Positions 7,375 to 15,470 of a stretch of 64,000 nucleotides of DNA are shown piece by piece (the stretch's first letter is position 1; each line of letters opens with the position of its first letter). The stretch is from Arthrobacter_N sp051262515. Lineage in GTDB: Bacteria; Actinomycetota; Actinomycetes; Actinomycetales; Micrococcaceae. Where the stretch lies: the NCBI RefSeq assembly GCF_051262515.1, contig NZ_JBIMER010000001.1:1-64000 (forward strand), given 5' to 3'. The notes below the pieces were generated by a model, which worked only from the letters and a program-made list of their open reading frames with translations, made no database searches and was not told where the DNA came from. The position numbers were made by a program, and so were the translations under genes.

Positions 7375-10300
7375 ATGGCCCTCACAGGTCTTCGTACCGC
7401 CCTTGCGGCCGATCCCTCCTACGCGCGGGTTCGCGCGTACGCCACGAACCCTTTCGGGACGCGCAGCCAGGACCTCGAGGTCGCGGCACCCGCGGGACTG
7501 CGCGCGGCGCTGGTGGCAGAGGCCGTCGACGGACTCGAAGCCGGTGGCAACGGAGCGGCCGACGGCGGGGCGGACGGCGGGGCGGACGGCGCGGGAGCCG
7601 CCATCGTGTTGGCCGTGACGGCGACGGGTCGGGAAACCGAGGATCTGGCGGCCGCATTGCGCTCCTACCTCCCGCCCGGCGCCGTAGCGGAGTTCCCGAG
7701 CTGGGAGACCTTGCCGCACGAGCGGCTCTCGCCGCGGTCGGACACCGTGGGGCGCCGGCTCGACGTCCTGCGCCGCCTCAAGCACCCCGACGGGACGCTG
7801 AAAGTCGTGGTGGCGCCGGTCCGCGCCGTCGTGCAGCCGCTCGTCGACGGCCTCGGCGACCTCAAGGCCGTCCGCCTGCGCACCGGGGAGGAGAAGCCGT
7901 TTGGCGATGTGGTCCGGGAGTTGGCGGACGCCGCCTACTCGCGCGTGGACATGGTGACGCATCGCGGCGAATTCGCCGTCCGCGGAGGCATCCTCGACGT
8001 CTTTCCGCCCACCGAGGACCACCCGGTGCGCATCGAGTTCTTCGGCGACGAAGTCGAACAGATGCGGTGGTTCGCCGTAGCGGACCAGCGTTCGCTGGAC
8101 CCCGATGGCGCGGAGGGTGCCGGGCCCGTCGGGCTGTTTGCGCCGCCGTGCCGCGAGCTGCTCATCACCCCGTCCGTCATGTCCCGGGCCGCGAAGCTCC
8201 TCGGTGCGATGCCGGCTGCGGCGGACATGCTGGAGAAGATCGCCGGCGGCATCGCGGTGGAGGGCATGGAGTCCCTCGCCCCCGTTCTCGTCGACGCGAT
8301 GGTGCCGTTTGCCGCCCAGCTGCCGGCCAACTCGATCGCCATGGTCATGGAGCCGGAGCGGGTGCGGGCGCGCGCCCACGACCTTGCGGCCACCAACGAG
8401 GAGTTCCTGGCCGCGGCCTGGTCCACGGCGTCCGACGGCGGAGCGGCGCCGGTGGACCTCCTGCAGGCCGAGGGGCTGACCGCCGCGCTGGACCAGGGCA
8501 ACTTCGCATCGCTGGCGGACACCCGCGCCACCGCGCTGCGGTCCTTAGTGAGTTGGTGGTCCGTCACGTCCCTGGGGCTTGACGGGGAACTGGTCCTGGA
8601 CGTGGACAGCATCAGGGTCGGCGCTCGCGAGCCCCGCGGGTACCAGGGCGACGTCGCGGAGATGATGGAATTCATCGGATCCCGCGTCAGGGACGACTGG
8701 CGCGTGGTGGTGGTGACCGACGGCCCTGGACCGGCCCAGCGGCTCGCCGAGCTTTTCCACGACGCCGCAATCCCGTGCCATCGCGTCGAATCGCTGGACG
8801 CCTCCCCCCAGGAGGGTCTGATCGAGATCACCACGGCGGTCGCCGGACGGGGGTTCGTCCTCGACGGACTCAAGCTGGGACTCCTGACGGAAGCCGACCT
8901 GCTCGGGCGCTCGAGCGCGTACTCGGCCAAGAGCGGACGCAAGTTGGCGGCGAAGCGGCGCAACGCCGTCGACCCGCTCCAACTCACCGAGGGCGACTTC
9001 GTGGTTCACGAACAGCACGGCATCGCCCGGTTCGTGGAACTGATGCAGCGCAAGGTCGCCGGCGGCTCCGGACCCGAAGCCATGCGCGAATACCTGGTGC
9101 TGGAGTATGCGCCGTCCAAACGCGGGGCCCCCGGGGACAGGCTGTTCGTTCCGACCGACCAGCTGGACCAGGTGACGCGCTACGTCGGGGGCGAAGCGCC
9201 GTCGTTGTCCAAGATGGGCGGCTCCGACTGGTCCCAAACGAAGTCCAAGGCGAGGCGCGCCGTCAAGGAGATCGCGGGTGAGCTGATCCGCCTCTACTCC
9301 GCGCGTATGGCCTCGCGCGGGCACTCCTTCGCGAAGGACACCCCGTGGCAGCAGGAACTGGAAGAGGCGTTCCCGTTCAACGAGACCCCGGACCAGTTGA
9401 CGACCATCAACGAGGTCAAGGCGGACATGGAGCGGGAAATCCCCATGGACCGCCTGGTGTCCGGCGACGTCGGGTTCGGCAAGACCGAAATCGCCGTGCG
9501 CGCGGCTTTCAAGGCCGTTCAGGACGGCAAACAGGTCGCCGTTCTGGTGCCCACCACCTTGCTGGCACGCCAGCACCACGAGACGTTCGCCGAGCGGTTC
9601 TCCGGGTTCCCGGTGCGCGTGCTTTCCCTGTCCCGATTCCAGAGCGCCAAGGAGTCCAAGGGGATCATCGAGGGACTGAAGAACGGCTCGGTGGACGTGG
9701 TGATCGGCACGCACCGGTTGTTGTCCCAAGAGGTCCAGTTCAAGGACCTCGGGCTGGTCGTGGTCGACGAGGAACAGCGTTTCGGCGTGGAGCACAAGGA
9801 AGCGCTGAAGAAGATGCGCACCAACGTGGACGTGCTGGCGATGTCGGCGACGCCGATCCCGCGCACGCTGGAGATGTCGCTGACGGGTATCCGCGAGACG
9901 TCCACGCTGGCGACGCCGCCGGAGGAACGCCATCCGGTGTTGACGTACGTCGGCGCCTACACGGATAAGCAGGTCACCGCGGCCATCCGCCGCGAACTGA
10001 TGCGCGAGGGCCAGGTGTTCTTCGTCCACAACCGGGTGTCGTCCATCGACTCGGTCGCCGCGAAGCTGCGTGAGCTGGTCCCCGAGGCGCGGGTCGAGGT
10101 GGCGCACGGGAAGATGAGCGAGGCCCGGCTCGAACAGATCATCGTGGACTTCTGGGAGCGGAAGTTCGATGTCCTGGTCTCCACGACCATCATCGAGACC
10201 GGGCTGGACATCTCCAACGCCAACACGCTGATCGTGGACCGCGCGGACGCCTACGGACTCTCGCAGCTCCACCAGTTGCGCGGCCGAGTGGGCCGCGGAC

Positions 10301-11019
10301 GCGAGCGCGCCTACGCGTACTTCCTTTGGAACGCGGAGAAGCCGTTGGGGGAGGTTGCCCTGGAGCGGCTGAAGGCCGTCGCCGCCCACAACGAGCTGGG
10401 GTCAGGCTTCCAACTCGCCATGAAGGACCTTGAGATCCGCGGCGCAGGAAACCTGCTCGGCGGCGAGCAGTCCGGGCACATCGCCGGCGTCGGATTCGAC
10501 CTCTACATCCGGCTGGTCGGCGAGGCCGTGGCCGACTTCAAGGGCGACGCCGAGGAGAAACCGGCGGACATGAAGATCGAATTGCCGGTCAACGCGCATC
10601 TGCCGCACGATTACGTGCCGGGGGAGCGGCTGCGCCTTGAGGCGTATCGGAAGCTGGCGGCGGCCACGGACCGCGAGGGCATCGACGCGGTCGTGGCCGA
10701 GCTGGTGGACAGGTACGGGGAGCCGCCGGCGCCCGTGGTGAACCTGGTGGAGGTCGCCCGGTTCCGTGTGCGTGCCCGTGCCGCCGGACTGACCGACGTC
10801 GCGCTGCAGGGCAACTTCATCAAGTTCGCCCCCGCCAACCTGCCGGAATCCAGGGAGCTGCGCCTGGCGCGGATGTACAAGGGCGCGCAGCAGAAACCCG
10901 CGCTGAACGCGATCCTGATTCCCAAGCCGAAGACGGCCGCTATCGGGGGCAGGGACCTCGCTGACGCGCAGATGCTGGAATGGGCCGGCGGCGTGCTGAA
11001 GGCGGTCTTCGAGGACTAG
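7375..11019 (+). CDS. mfd: Transcription-repair coupling factor Mfd
   Basis: This 1214-residue translocase displaces RNA polymerase stalled at DNA lesions and recruits UvrA. The N-terminal UvrB-like region (about 1-400) is followed by the RNA-polymerase-interacting domain (about 540-620, with GDFVVHEQHGIARF). The RecG-like translocase has Walker A GDVGFGKTE (Lys703), DEEQ at 798-801 and QLRGRVGRG. The UvrA-interaction-masking TRCF domain follows, from about residue 1060. The ATG at 7375 has GGAAGG upstream. A Gly/Ala/Asp-rich low-complexity stretch near residues 57-73 interrupts the first domain and is encoded by a 12-bp tandem repeat. TAGGCT at 7299-7304 is a possible -10. A hairpin follows the gene. 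Confidence 0.98.
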   Translation: MALTGLRTALAADPSYARVRAYATNPFGTRSQDLEVAAPAGLRAALVAEAVDGLEAGGNGAADGGADGGADGAGAAIVLAVTATGRETEDLAAALRSYLPPGAVAEFPSWETLPHERLSPRSDTVGRRLDVLRRLKHPDGTLKVVVAPVRAVVQPLVDGLGDLKAVRLRTGEEKPFGDVVRELADAAYSRVDMVTHRGEFAVRGGILDVFPPTEDHPVRIEFFGDEVEQMRWFAVADQRSLDPDGAEGAGPVGLFAPPCRELLITPSVMSRAAKLLGAMPAAADMLEKIAGGIAVEGMESLAPVLVDAMVPFAAQLPANSIAMVMEPERVRARAHDLAATNEEFLAAAWSTASDGGAAPVDLLQAEGLTAALDQGNFASLADTRATALRSLVSWWSVTSLGLDGELVLDVDSIRVGAREPRGYQGDVAEMMEFIGSRVRDDWRVVVVTDGPGPAQRLAELFHDAAIPCHRVESLDASPQEGLIEITTAVAGRGFVLDGLKLGLLTEADLLGRSSAYSAKSGRKLAAKRRNAVDPLQLTEGDFVVHEQHGIARFVELMQRKVAGGSGPEAMREYLVLEYAPSKRGAPGDRLFVPTDQLDQVTRYVGGEAPSLSKMGGSDWSQTKSKARRAVKEIAGELIRLYSARMASRGHSFAKDTPWQQELEEAFPFNETPDQLTTINEVKADMEREIPMDRLVSGDVGFGKTEIAVRAAFKAVQDGKQVAVLVPTTLLARQHHETFAERFSGFPVRVLSLSRFQSAKESKGIIEGLKNGSVDVVIGTHRLLSQEVQFKDLGLVVVDEEQRFGVEHKEALKKMRTNVDVLAMSATPIPRTLEMSLTGIRETSTLATPPEERHPVLTYVGAYTDKQVTAAIRRELMREGQVFFVHNRVSSIDSVAAKLRELVPEARVEVAHGKMSEARLEQIIVDFWERKFDVLVSTTIIETGLDISNANTLIVDRADAYGLSQLHQLRGRVGRGRERAYAYFLWNAEKPLGEVALERLKAVAAHNELGSGFQLAMKDLEIRGAGNLLGGEQSGHIAGVGFDLYIRLVGEAVADFKGDAEEKPADMKIELPVNAHLPHDYVPGERLRLEAYRKLAAATDREGIDAVVAELVDRYGEPPAPVVNLVEVARFRVRARAAGLTDVALQGNFIKFAPANLPESRELRLARMYKGAQQKPALNAILIPKPKTAAIGGRDLADAQMLEWAGGVLKAVFED
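7561..7590 (+). repeat. 12-bp tandem repeat inside mfd
   Basis: GACGGCGGGGCG is repeated at 7561-7572 and 7573-7584, then a partial third copy follows. It encodes Asp-Gly-Gly-Ala repeats in a loop of the N-terminal Mfd domain. The repeat keeps frame, so copy-number changes would only lengthen or shorten the linker. Confidence 0.85.
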
Positions 11020-11054
11020 CCGTATCGTCCGCCGGGCGGCAGCGGTGGACGGCA

Positions 11055-11094
11055 GGAACCCCCGCACCCGCGGATGCGCGGTGGCGGGGGTTCC
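11055..11094. terminator. Hairpin between mfd and the YtxH-like gene
   Basis: GGAACCCCCGC (11055-11065) pairs perfectly with GCGGGGGTTCC (11084-11094) across an 18-base loop. It lies just after the mfd stop and after the stop of the converging YtxH-like gene, so it can serve both. The T-run is short. Confidence 0.75.
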
Positions 11095-11132
11095 TTGCGT
11101 CCGGCCCGTTTGCCGCTATTTCGCGGCTGCCG

Positions 11133-11507
11133 CTAGCTGCCGGTGGCCGGGCCGCTGGGCGTCGCTCCGCCTTCGCTGGACCAGTCGGTTCCGGTGTCCG
11201 CGGCATGCGCGGGGTCGGACACGTGGTCCGTCGCGCCGGCCGAGCCGCCGAAACCCGTCGAATCGGACTTGCCGGTGGTCTCGCGCACCTTGTGTGCCAC
11301 GTTCGACGCGGCGGCGCCGACGGCGGCGCTGACCTCCGGGGCCTTCTCCTTGATCGTCTCGCCCAGGCCGTTCAGCTTGTCCTGGGTGCGGGGATCCTCC
11401 CAGAGCTCGCGGGCCTTGACCTTCATCTTGTCGTAGGACTCGCGGCCCGATCGTGTGCCGAAGATGTATCCGGCAGTTGCTCCCGCAAGGAACGTAAAGA
11501 TTCGCAT
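11133..11507 (-). CDS. YtxH-like small membrane protein
   Basis: This 124-residue protein begins with a glycine-rich membrane segment (FLAGATAGYIFGTRSG), followed by a charged amphipathic helix and a disordered Ser/Gly/Ala/Thr-rich tail. That arrangement is typical of YtxH/DUF883-like actinobacterial proteins, which are often called general stress proteins but have no firm function. The ATG at 11507 has AGGAGG 7 bases upstream, one of the strongest ribosome sites in the window. Hairpins lie on both sides, so it is probably monocistronic. Confidence 0.8.
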   Translation of the reverse strand: MRIFTFLAGATAGYIFGTRSGRESYDKMKVKARELWEDPRTQDKLNGLGETIKEKAPEVSAAVGAAASNVAHKVRETTGKSDSTGFGGSAGATDHVSDPAHAADTGTDWSSEGGATPSGPATGS

Positions 11508-11633
11508 TCCAGTCCTCCTGTGGTCGTCCGGGCCCTGGTTCGGGCCCCGCAAACCACCCTAGCGCCAGTGGAGCGGTGCCGCCACGGATGGCCCGCAACG
11601 TCGCCGCATACCTTCGCAACATCGCCGCAAACG

Positions 11634-11666
11634 ACGGAAGCCCCGCCGAAAAGGCGGGGCTTCCGT
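11634..11666. terminator. Strong terminator hairpin after the small membrane protein gene
   Basis: ACGGAAGCCCCGCC (11634-11647) and GGCGGGGCTTCCGT (11653-11666) form a perfect 14-bp stem with a GAAAA loop. It lies 48 bases past the stop of the minus-strand gene at 11714-11977 and isolates it from the YtxH-like gene. Confidence 0.88.
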
Positions 11667-11713
11667 CGAAAGCACCTGTCCCGCGCAGGGCGAATGACGC
11701 GCGCGGGATCCGG

Positions 11714-11977
11714 CTACTTGGTCCGCGCGACCGCCGCGGCCTCGGCGCGCGCCGTTTCCAAGCTGTCCGAACGGCCCAGGATCGCCTGCGGAATGCCGAA
11801 GGCGAGACCCGCGAGCACCAGGCACACGATGCCCGGGACCCAGGCGTTTTCGAGCGTCCAGAAGGACAGTGCGTAGAGGGACCCGCAAAAAAGGACGAAG
11901 AACACGGCAAAGGCCACGAAATTGCCCACGAAGTTTCCCTGCCCGGAATAGGCCTTGTTCTTGCCGTCTGAATACAC
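11714..11977 (-). CDS. Small two-helix membrane protein of unknown function
   Basis: The 87 residues hold two hydrophobic segments (about 17-38 and 47-66) with short polar ends, which fits a small integral membrane protein. I do not recognise a named family. The GTG at 11977 has AAGGAG 7-8 bases upstream. It lies 49 bases downstream of deoC on the same strand, so read-through from the nucleoside operon is possible. A strong terminator follows. Confidence 0.75.
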   Translation of the reverse strand: MYSDGKNKAYSGQGNFVGNFVAFAVFFVLFCGSLYALSFWTLENAWVPGIVCLVLAGLAFGIPQAILGRSDSLETARAEAAAVARTK

Positions 11978-12026
11978 AGCGATTCTCCTTGTTAATGCGC
12001 CGGCGGAGCTGTCCGCGGCGCCCGCG

Positions 12027-12728
12027 TCAGTAGCCTGCGGCTCCCTGTTCTCCCTCTACAATAGCAACACCCGAGCTGGCTCCGAGCCGTGTTGCGCCCG
12101 CCGAAAGCATGGCCCGCGCGTCCTCCAGCGAGCGGACGCCGCCGGAGGCCTTGACGCCGATGTCCGGACCGACGGTCTTGCGCATCAGCGCCACGTCGTG
12201 GATCGTGGCGCCGCCTCCGGCGAAGCCGGTGGAGGTCTTGACGAAGTCCGCCCCGGCCGCCACGGAGGACTCGCAGGCGAGGACCTTCTCGTCGTCGGTG
12301 AGGAGCGATGTCTCGATGATGACCTTGAGGATCGCGCCGCCCTGGTGCACCGCGGCGGCGACGCCGGAGATGTCGGCGACCAGCGCTTCGCGGTCGCCGC
12401 GCTTCGCGGCCGCGATGTCGATGACCATGTCGATTTCGGCGGCCCCGTCGCCGACCGCCGCGGCGGCCTCGAACGACTTGGACGCCGTCGTCGTGGCACC
12501 GAATGGGAACCCGATGACCGAGCAGGTCAGCACGCCGCTGCCGGCCAACGCCTGCGCGACGGTGGCGACCCAGAGGGGGTTCACGCAGACGGATTTGAAG
12601 CCGTACTTGGCCGCTTCAGCCGCGATCCGCAGGACGTCGTCGCGGGAGGCGTCCTGCTTGAGCAGGGTGTGGTCGATGTAGCCGGCGATGTCAGAGGCCG
12701 GGGTGGTTGCATTCTGGCTCGAGGGCAT
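12027..12728 (-). CDS. deoC: Deoxyribose-phosphate aldolase
   Basis: This 233-residue class I aldolase cleaves 2-deoxyribose-5-phosphate to glyceraldehyde-3-phosphate and acetaldehyde. The Schiff-base Lys164 lies in DFVKTSTGF, with the catalytic partners Lys193 (GVKASGG) and Asp104 (EIDMVID). The ATG at 12728 has AGGAGA about 5 bases upstream. It is the last step of the upstream genes on the same strand: phosphorylase gives deoxyribose-1-phosphate, the mutase gives the 5-phosphate, and DeoC cleaves it. A 60-base gap separates it from the mutase gene. Confidence 0.96.
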   Translation of the reverse strand: MPSSQNATTPASDIAGYIDHTLLKQDASRDDVLRIAAEAAKYGFKSVCVNPLWVATVAQALAGSGVLTCSVIGFPFGATTTASKSFEAAAAVGDGAAEIDMVIDIAAAKRGDREALVADISGVAAAVHQGGAILKVIIETSLLTDDEKVLACESSVAAGADFVKTSTGFAGGGATIHDVALMRKTVGPDIGVKASGGVRSLEDARAMLSAGATRLGASSGVAIVEGEQGAAGY

Positions 12729-12788
12729 TCGTATCTCCTGGGTGGTGGGGTGGGCGTGGTGCCCGGGTCGTCTCCAGCGGTTGGGCTT

Positions 12789-14570
12789 CTACAGGCCCAG
12801 TGCGTCGCCCACGTCGGCGCGGACCGCCGCCAGACGCGCGCCGGCAACGGCGCGGGCATCCGGAAGCCCGTCCGCCGAGTAGACCGGCGAGACAACCTCC
12901 AAGTAGCACTTCAGTTTCGGTTCCGTGCCGCTGGGGCGCACGATGACGCGGGTGTCGTCCGCCGTCATGAACAGCATGCCGTCGGTGGGGGGCAGCTCGC
13001 CACCCGGGAGGGAGAGGTCCCGGATGTCGACGACCTCCGATCCGCCCAGGGACTCGGGCGGCCGCGACCTGAGGCGGCCCATCATGGCCCCGAGCAGGTC
13101 CAACGAGTGGACCCGCACAGACAGTTGGTCCGTCAGGTGCAGGCCGTGGTGCAGTGCGAGCTCGTCCAGCGCGTCCTGGATGGAGCGGCCGTCGGCCTTC
13201 AGGCCGGCCGCGAGCTCGGCGACCAGGAGAGCGGCGGACATTCCGTCCTTGTCGCGGACGAGGTCCGGTGCCACGCAGTATCCCAGCGCCTCCTCGTAGC
13301 CGTACGAGAGCTCCGGAACGCGGGAAATCCACTTGAAGCCCGTCAGCGTGGTGTGCTGGTCGATGCCGTGTGCCTGCGCAATGCGTCCCAACTGGCGGGA
13401 GGAGACGATGGAGTTCGCGAACGTCGCCACGCTGCGGTCCGGCGTGGATCCGGCAACGCAGGGCGCGGCCAGCCGCTTCGCCATGTGGGCGCCGAGCAGC
13501 GCGCCGACTTCGTCGCCGCTGAGCATGCGCCATCCCGTTTCCGCTCCGGTGTCTGCTCCCGGGACGGCGACGGCGCACCGGTCCGCGTCCGGGTCGTTGG
13601 CGATGACCAGATCCGCGGCTTCGGCTTCGGCCTGGGCCAAGGCCAGATCCATGGCGCCGGGCTCCTCCGGGTTCGGGAAGTCGACCGTGGGAAAGTCGGG
13701 ATCCGGCTGCGACTGTGCGCCGACGACGCGTACGTCGTCGAAGCCCGCTTCCGCGAAGATCCGGGTCATCGTTTTCCCGCCGACGCCGTGCAGGGACGTC
13801 AACACGATCCGCAGGTCGCGTGCGGGCCAGTTCCCGGCGTCGGCCAGTGCGGCGACGTCGGACACATACCGCGCCTGGATGTCGCCGTCCTCGCCGGCGC
13901 CCGGCAGGACCGTCCAGCCGGATCCGGCGAGGGGGATCGAGGACAGGGGGGCGTGGTGGTCGATCCGGCCGGCGATGTCGCCGTCCATGGGCGCTACGAT
14001 CTGGGCTCCCTGGCCCGCGCCTGCCACGGCGCGCCCGCCGAGGTAAACCTTGTAGCCGTTGTCACGCGGCGGGTTGTGGCTGGCCGTCACCATCACGCCC
14101 GCATCGCAGGCCAGCGCCCGCACGGCCCACGCGAGCACTGGCGTGGGCAGTTGCGACGGCAGGAGCAGCGTCTCGATGCCGGCGGCCGTGAAGACTGCCG
14201 CCGTGTCGAGGGCGAACACGTCCGAGTTGTGGCGGGCATCGAAGCCGATCACCGCGCGCGGCTGGTAGGCGCCGGCGGCGGAGTGCAGGAGGTAGTCGGC
14301 CAACCCGGCGGCGGTGCGCCGGACCACCGCGCGGTTCATGCGGGCGGGCCCGGCGCCCAACGGCGCACGCAACCCGGCTGTACCGAACTCCAGCGGTCCG
14401 GCGAACCTGTCGGCGATCTCGGACGCGGCGGCGTCGGCGGCCACGCCGCCACCCGCGGCGGTTGCGTCCAAGACGCGCAGTTCATCGGCGGTGGCGTGGT
14501 CGGGATCCTCTTTGATCCAGAGTTCGACGGCGGCGGCGAGTTCCGCGGAGAGAGCGGTTGGGTGTCCCAC
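12789..14570 (-). CDS. Phosphohexomutase-family enzyme, probably acting as phosphopentomutase in nucleoside salvage
   Basis: This 593-residue alpha-D-phosphohexomutase isomerises sugar phosphates through a phosphoserine. It shows the active-site Ser164 in TASHNPP, the Mg2+ loop DPDADRC, the sugar loop GFKWI and the phosphate loop RPSGTEPKLKCY. Its length is typical of the PGM2/PmmB subgroup. Annotation as phosphomannomutase is common for this subgroup. Its place between purine nucleoside phosphorylase and deoC suggests that ribose- or deoxyribose-1-phosphate is the substrate here, which is inference. The start is GTG at 14570, 4 bases after the phosphorylase stop, so translation is probably coupled. 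Confidence 0.88.
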   Translation of the reverse strand: MGHPTALSAELAAAVELWIKEDPDHATADELRVLDATAAGGGVAADAAASEIADRFAGPLEFGTAGLRAPLGAGPARMNRAVVRRTAAGLADYLLHSAAGAYQPRAVIGFDARHNSDVFALDTAAVFTAAGIETLLLPSQLPTPVLAWAVRALACDAGVMVTASHNPPRDNGYKVYLGGRAVAGAGQGAQIVAPMDGDIAGRIDHHAPLSSIPLAGSGWTVLPGAGEDGDIQARYVSDVAALADAGNWPARDLRIVLTSLHGVGGKTMTRIFAEAGFDDVRVVGAQSQPDPDFPTVDFPNPEEPGAMDLALAQAEAEAADLVIANDPDADRCAVAVPGADTGAETGWRMLSGDEVGALLGAHMAKRLAAPCVAGSTPDRSVATFANSIVSSRQLGRIAQAHGIDQHTTLTGFKWISRVPELSYGYEEALGYCVAPDLVRDKDGMSAALLVAELAAGLKADGRSIQDALDELALHHGLHLTDQLSVRVHSLDLLGAMMGRLRSRPPESLGGSEVVDIRDLSLPGGELPPTDGMLFMTADDTRVIVRPSGTEPKLKCYLEVVSPVYSADGLPDARAVAGARLAAVRADVGDALGL

Positions 14571-14574
14571 GGCG

Positions 14575-15384
14575 CTAGATCCGGTCGACGATGTCGGCGA
14601 GGAGCCGCGAGATCCGCGGTCCGGCGGCCTGGCCGGTCTCGATGACCTCGCCGTGGCTCAGGGGAACGGGGCTGATCCCGGCCGCGAGGTTGGTCACCAG
14701 CGAGATGCCGAAGACCTCCAGCCCCGCGTGGCGCGCGGCGATGGCCTCGAGGGCCGTGGACATGCCCACCAGATCGGCGCCGATGGCCTTCGCGTAGCGG
14801 ACCTCGGCGGGGGTCTCGTAGTGCGGCCCGGTGAACTGGGCGTAGACGCCTTCATCCAGGGTCGGGTCCACGGAGCGGGCGATGTCCCGCAACCGCGCGG
14901 AATAGAGGTCGGTCAGGTCGACGAAGGTCGCGCCTTCCAGCGGGGAGGCGGCCGTCAGGTTCAGGTGGTCGCTGATCAGCACGGGGGTGCCTGGCGTCCA
15001 GTCCTCGTTCAGGCCTCCGCAACCGTTCGTCAGAACCAGGGTCTTGCAGCCGGCGGCGGCGGCGGTGCGGACGCCGTGCACCACCGCGCGGACGCCCTTG
15101 CCCTCGTAGTAGTGCGTGCGTGCGCCCAACACGAGGATGCGGCGACCCGCCGGGGTCAGCACGGACTTGATGATTCCGGTGTGGCCCACGACGGCCGGAG
15201 CGTGGAACCCTGGGATGCCGTCGGCGGGAAGCGAGTGGGTTGTCTCGCCGAGTAGTCCGGCCGCCTCGCCCCAACCGGAGCCGAGGACCAGGGCGGTGTC
15301 GTGCAGCCGGACCCCCGTTTGATCGGCGATTGCTGCGGCGGCCTCGCTGGCCAGGGCAAAGGGATCGTTGTGTTGTTCGGTCAC
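14575..15384 (-). CDS. Purine nucleoside phosphorylase
   Basis: This 269-residue trimeric-type (PNP class II) enzyme splits purine (deoxy)nucleosides with phosphate. Family features seen are LVLGSGWGEAAG near the N terminus, RTHYYEG, LTNGCGGLN, the purine-site GPHYETPAEVRYAKAIGADLVGMST and a late ETGQ. The GTG at 15384 is chosen because TACATT lies exactly 6 bases upstream, which suggests a leaderless mRNA. The longer frame (from 15429) lacks any ribosome site. It is the first gene of the phosphorylase-mutase-deoC operon. The same gene neighbourhood, including lpdA, is known in mycobacteria. Confidence 0.93.
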   Translation of the reverse strand: MTEQHNDPFALASEAAAAIADQTGVRLHDTALVLGSGWGEAAGLLGETTHSLPADGIPGFHAPAVVGHTGIIKSVLTPAGRRILVLGARTHYYEGKGVRAVVHGVRTAAAAGCKTLVLTNGCGGLNEDWTPGTPVLISDHLNLTAASPLEGATFVDLTDLYSARLRDIARSVDPTLDEGVYAQFTGPHYETPAEVRYAKAIGADLVGMSTALEAIAARHAGLEVFGISLVTNLAAGISPVPLSHGEVIETGQAAGPRISRLLADIVDRI

Positions 15385-15396
15385 GGGAACAATGTA
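15385..15396 (-). promoter_or_regulatory. Predicted -10 for leaderless transcription of the purine nucleoside phosphorylase gene
   Basis: On the minus strand TACATT (15396-15391) is followed by 6 bases and then the GTG start. This is the spacing expected when transcription begins at the start codon. No clear -35 is seen. Confidence 0.55.
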
Positions 15397-15470
15397 CCGG
15401 GAACCCGGTCCCCTACGCGGAACCACCACAGGTGTGCAAGTTTCCTACGCTTGGTGAAGAATGGACTCTC

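Noticed and set aside
15240..15470. Upstream extension of lpdA to 15240
   Set aside because: It would run through the divergent phosphorylase gene and its promoter. The flavin-binding strand begins only after the GTG at 15471.
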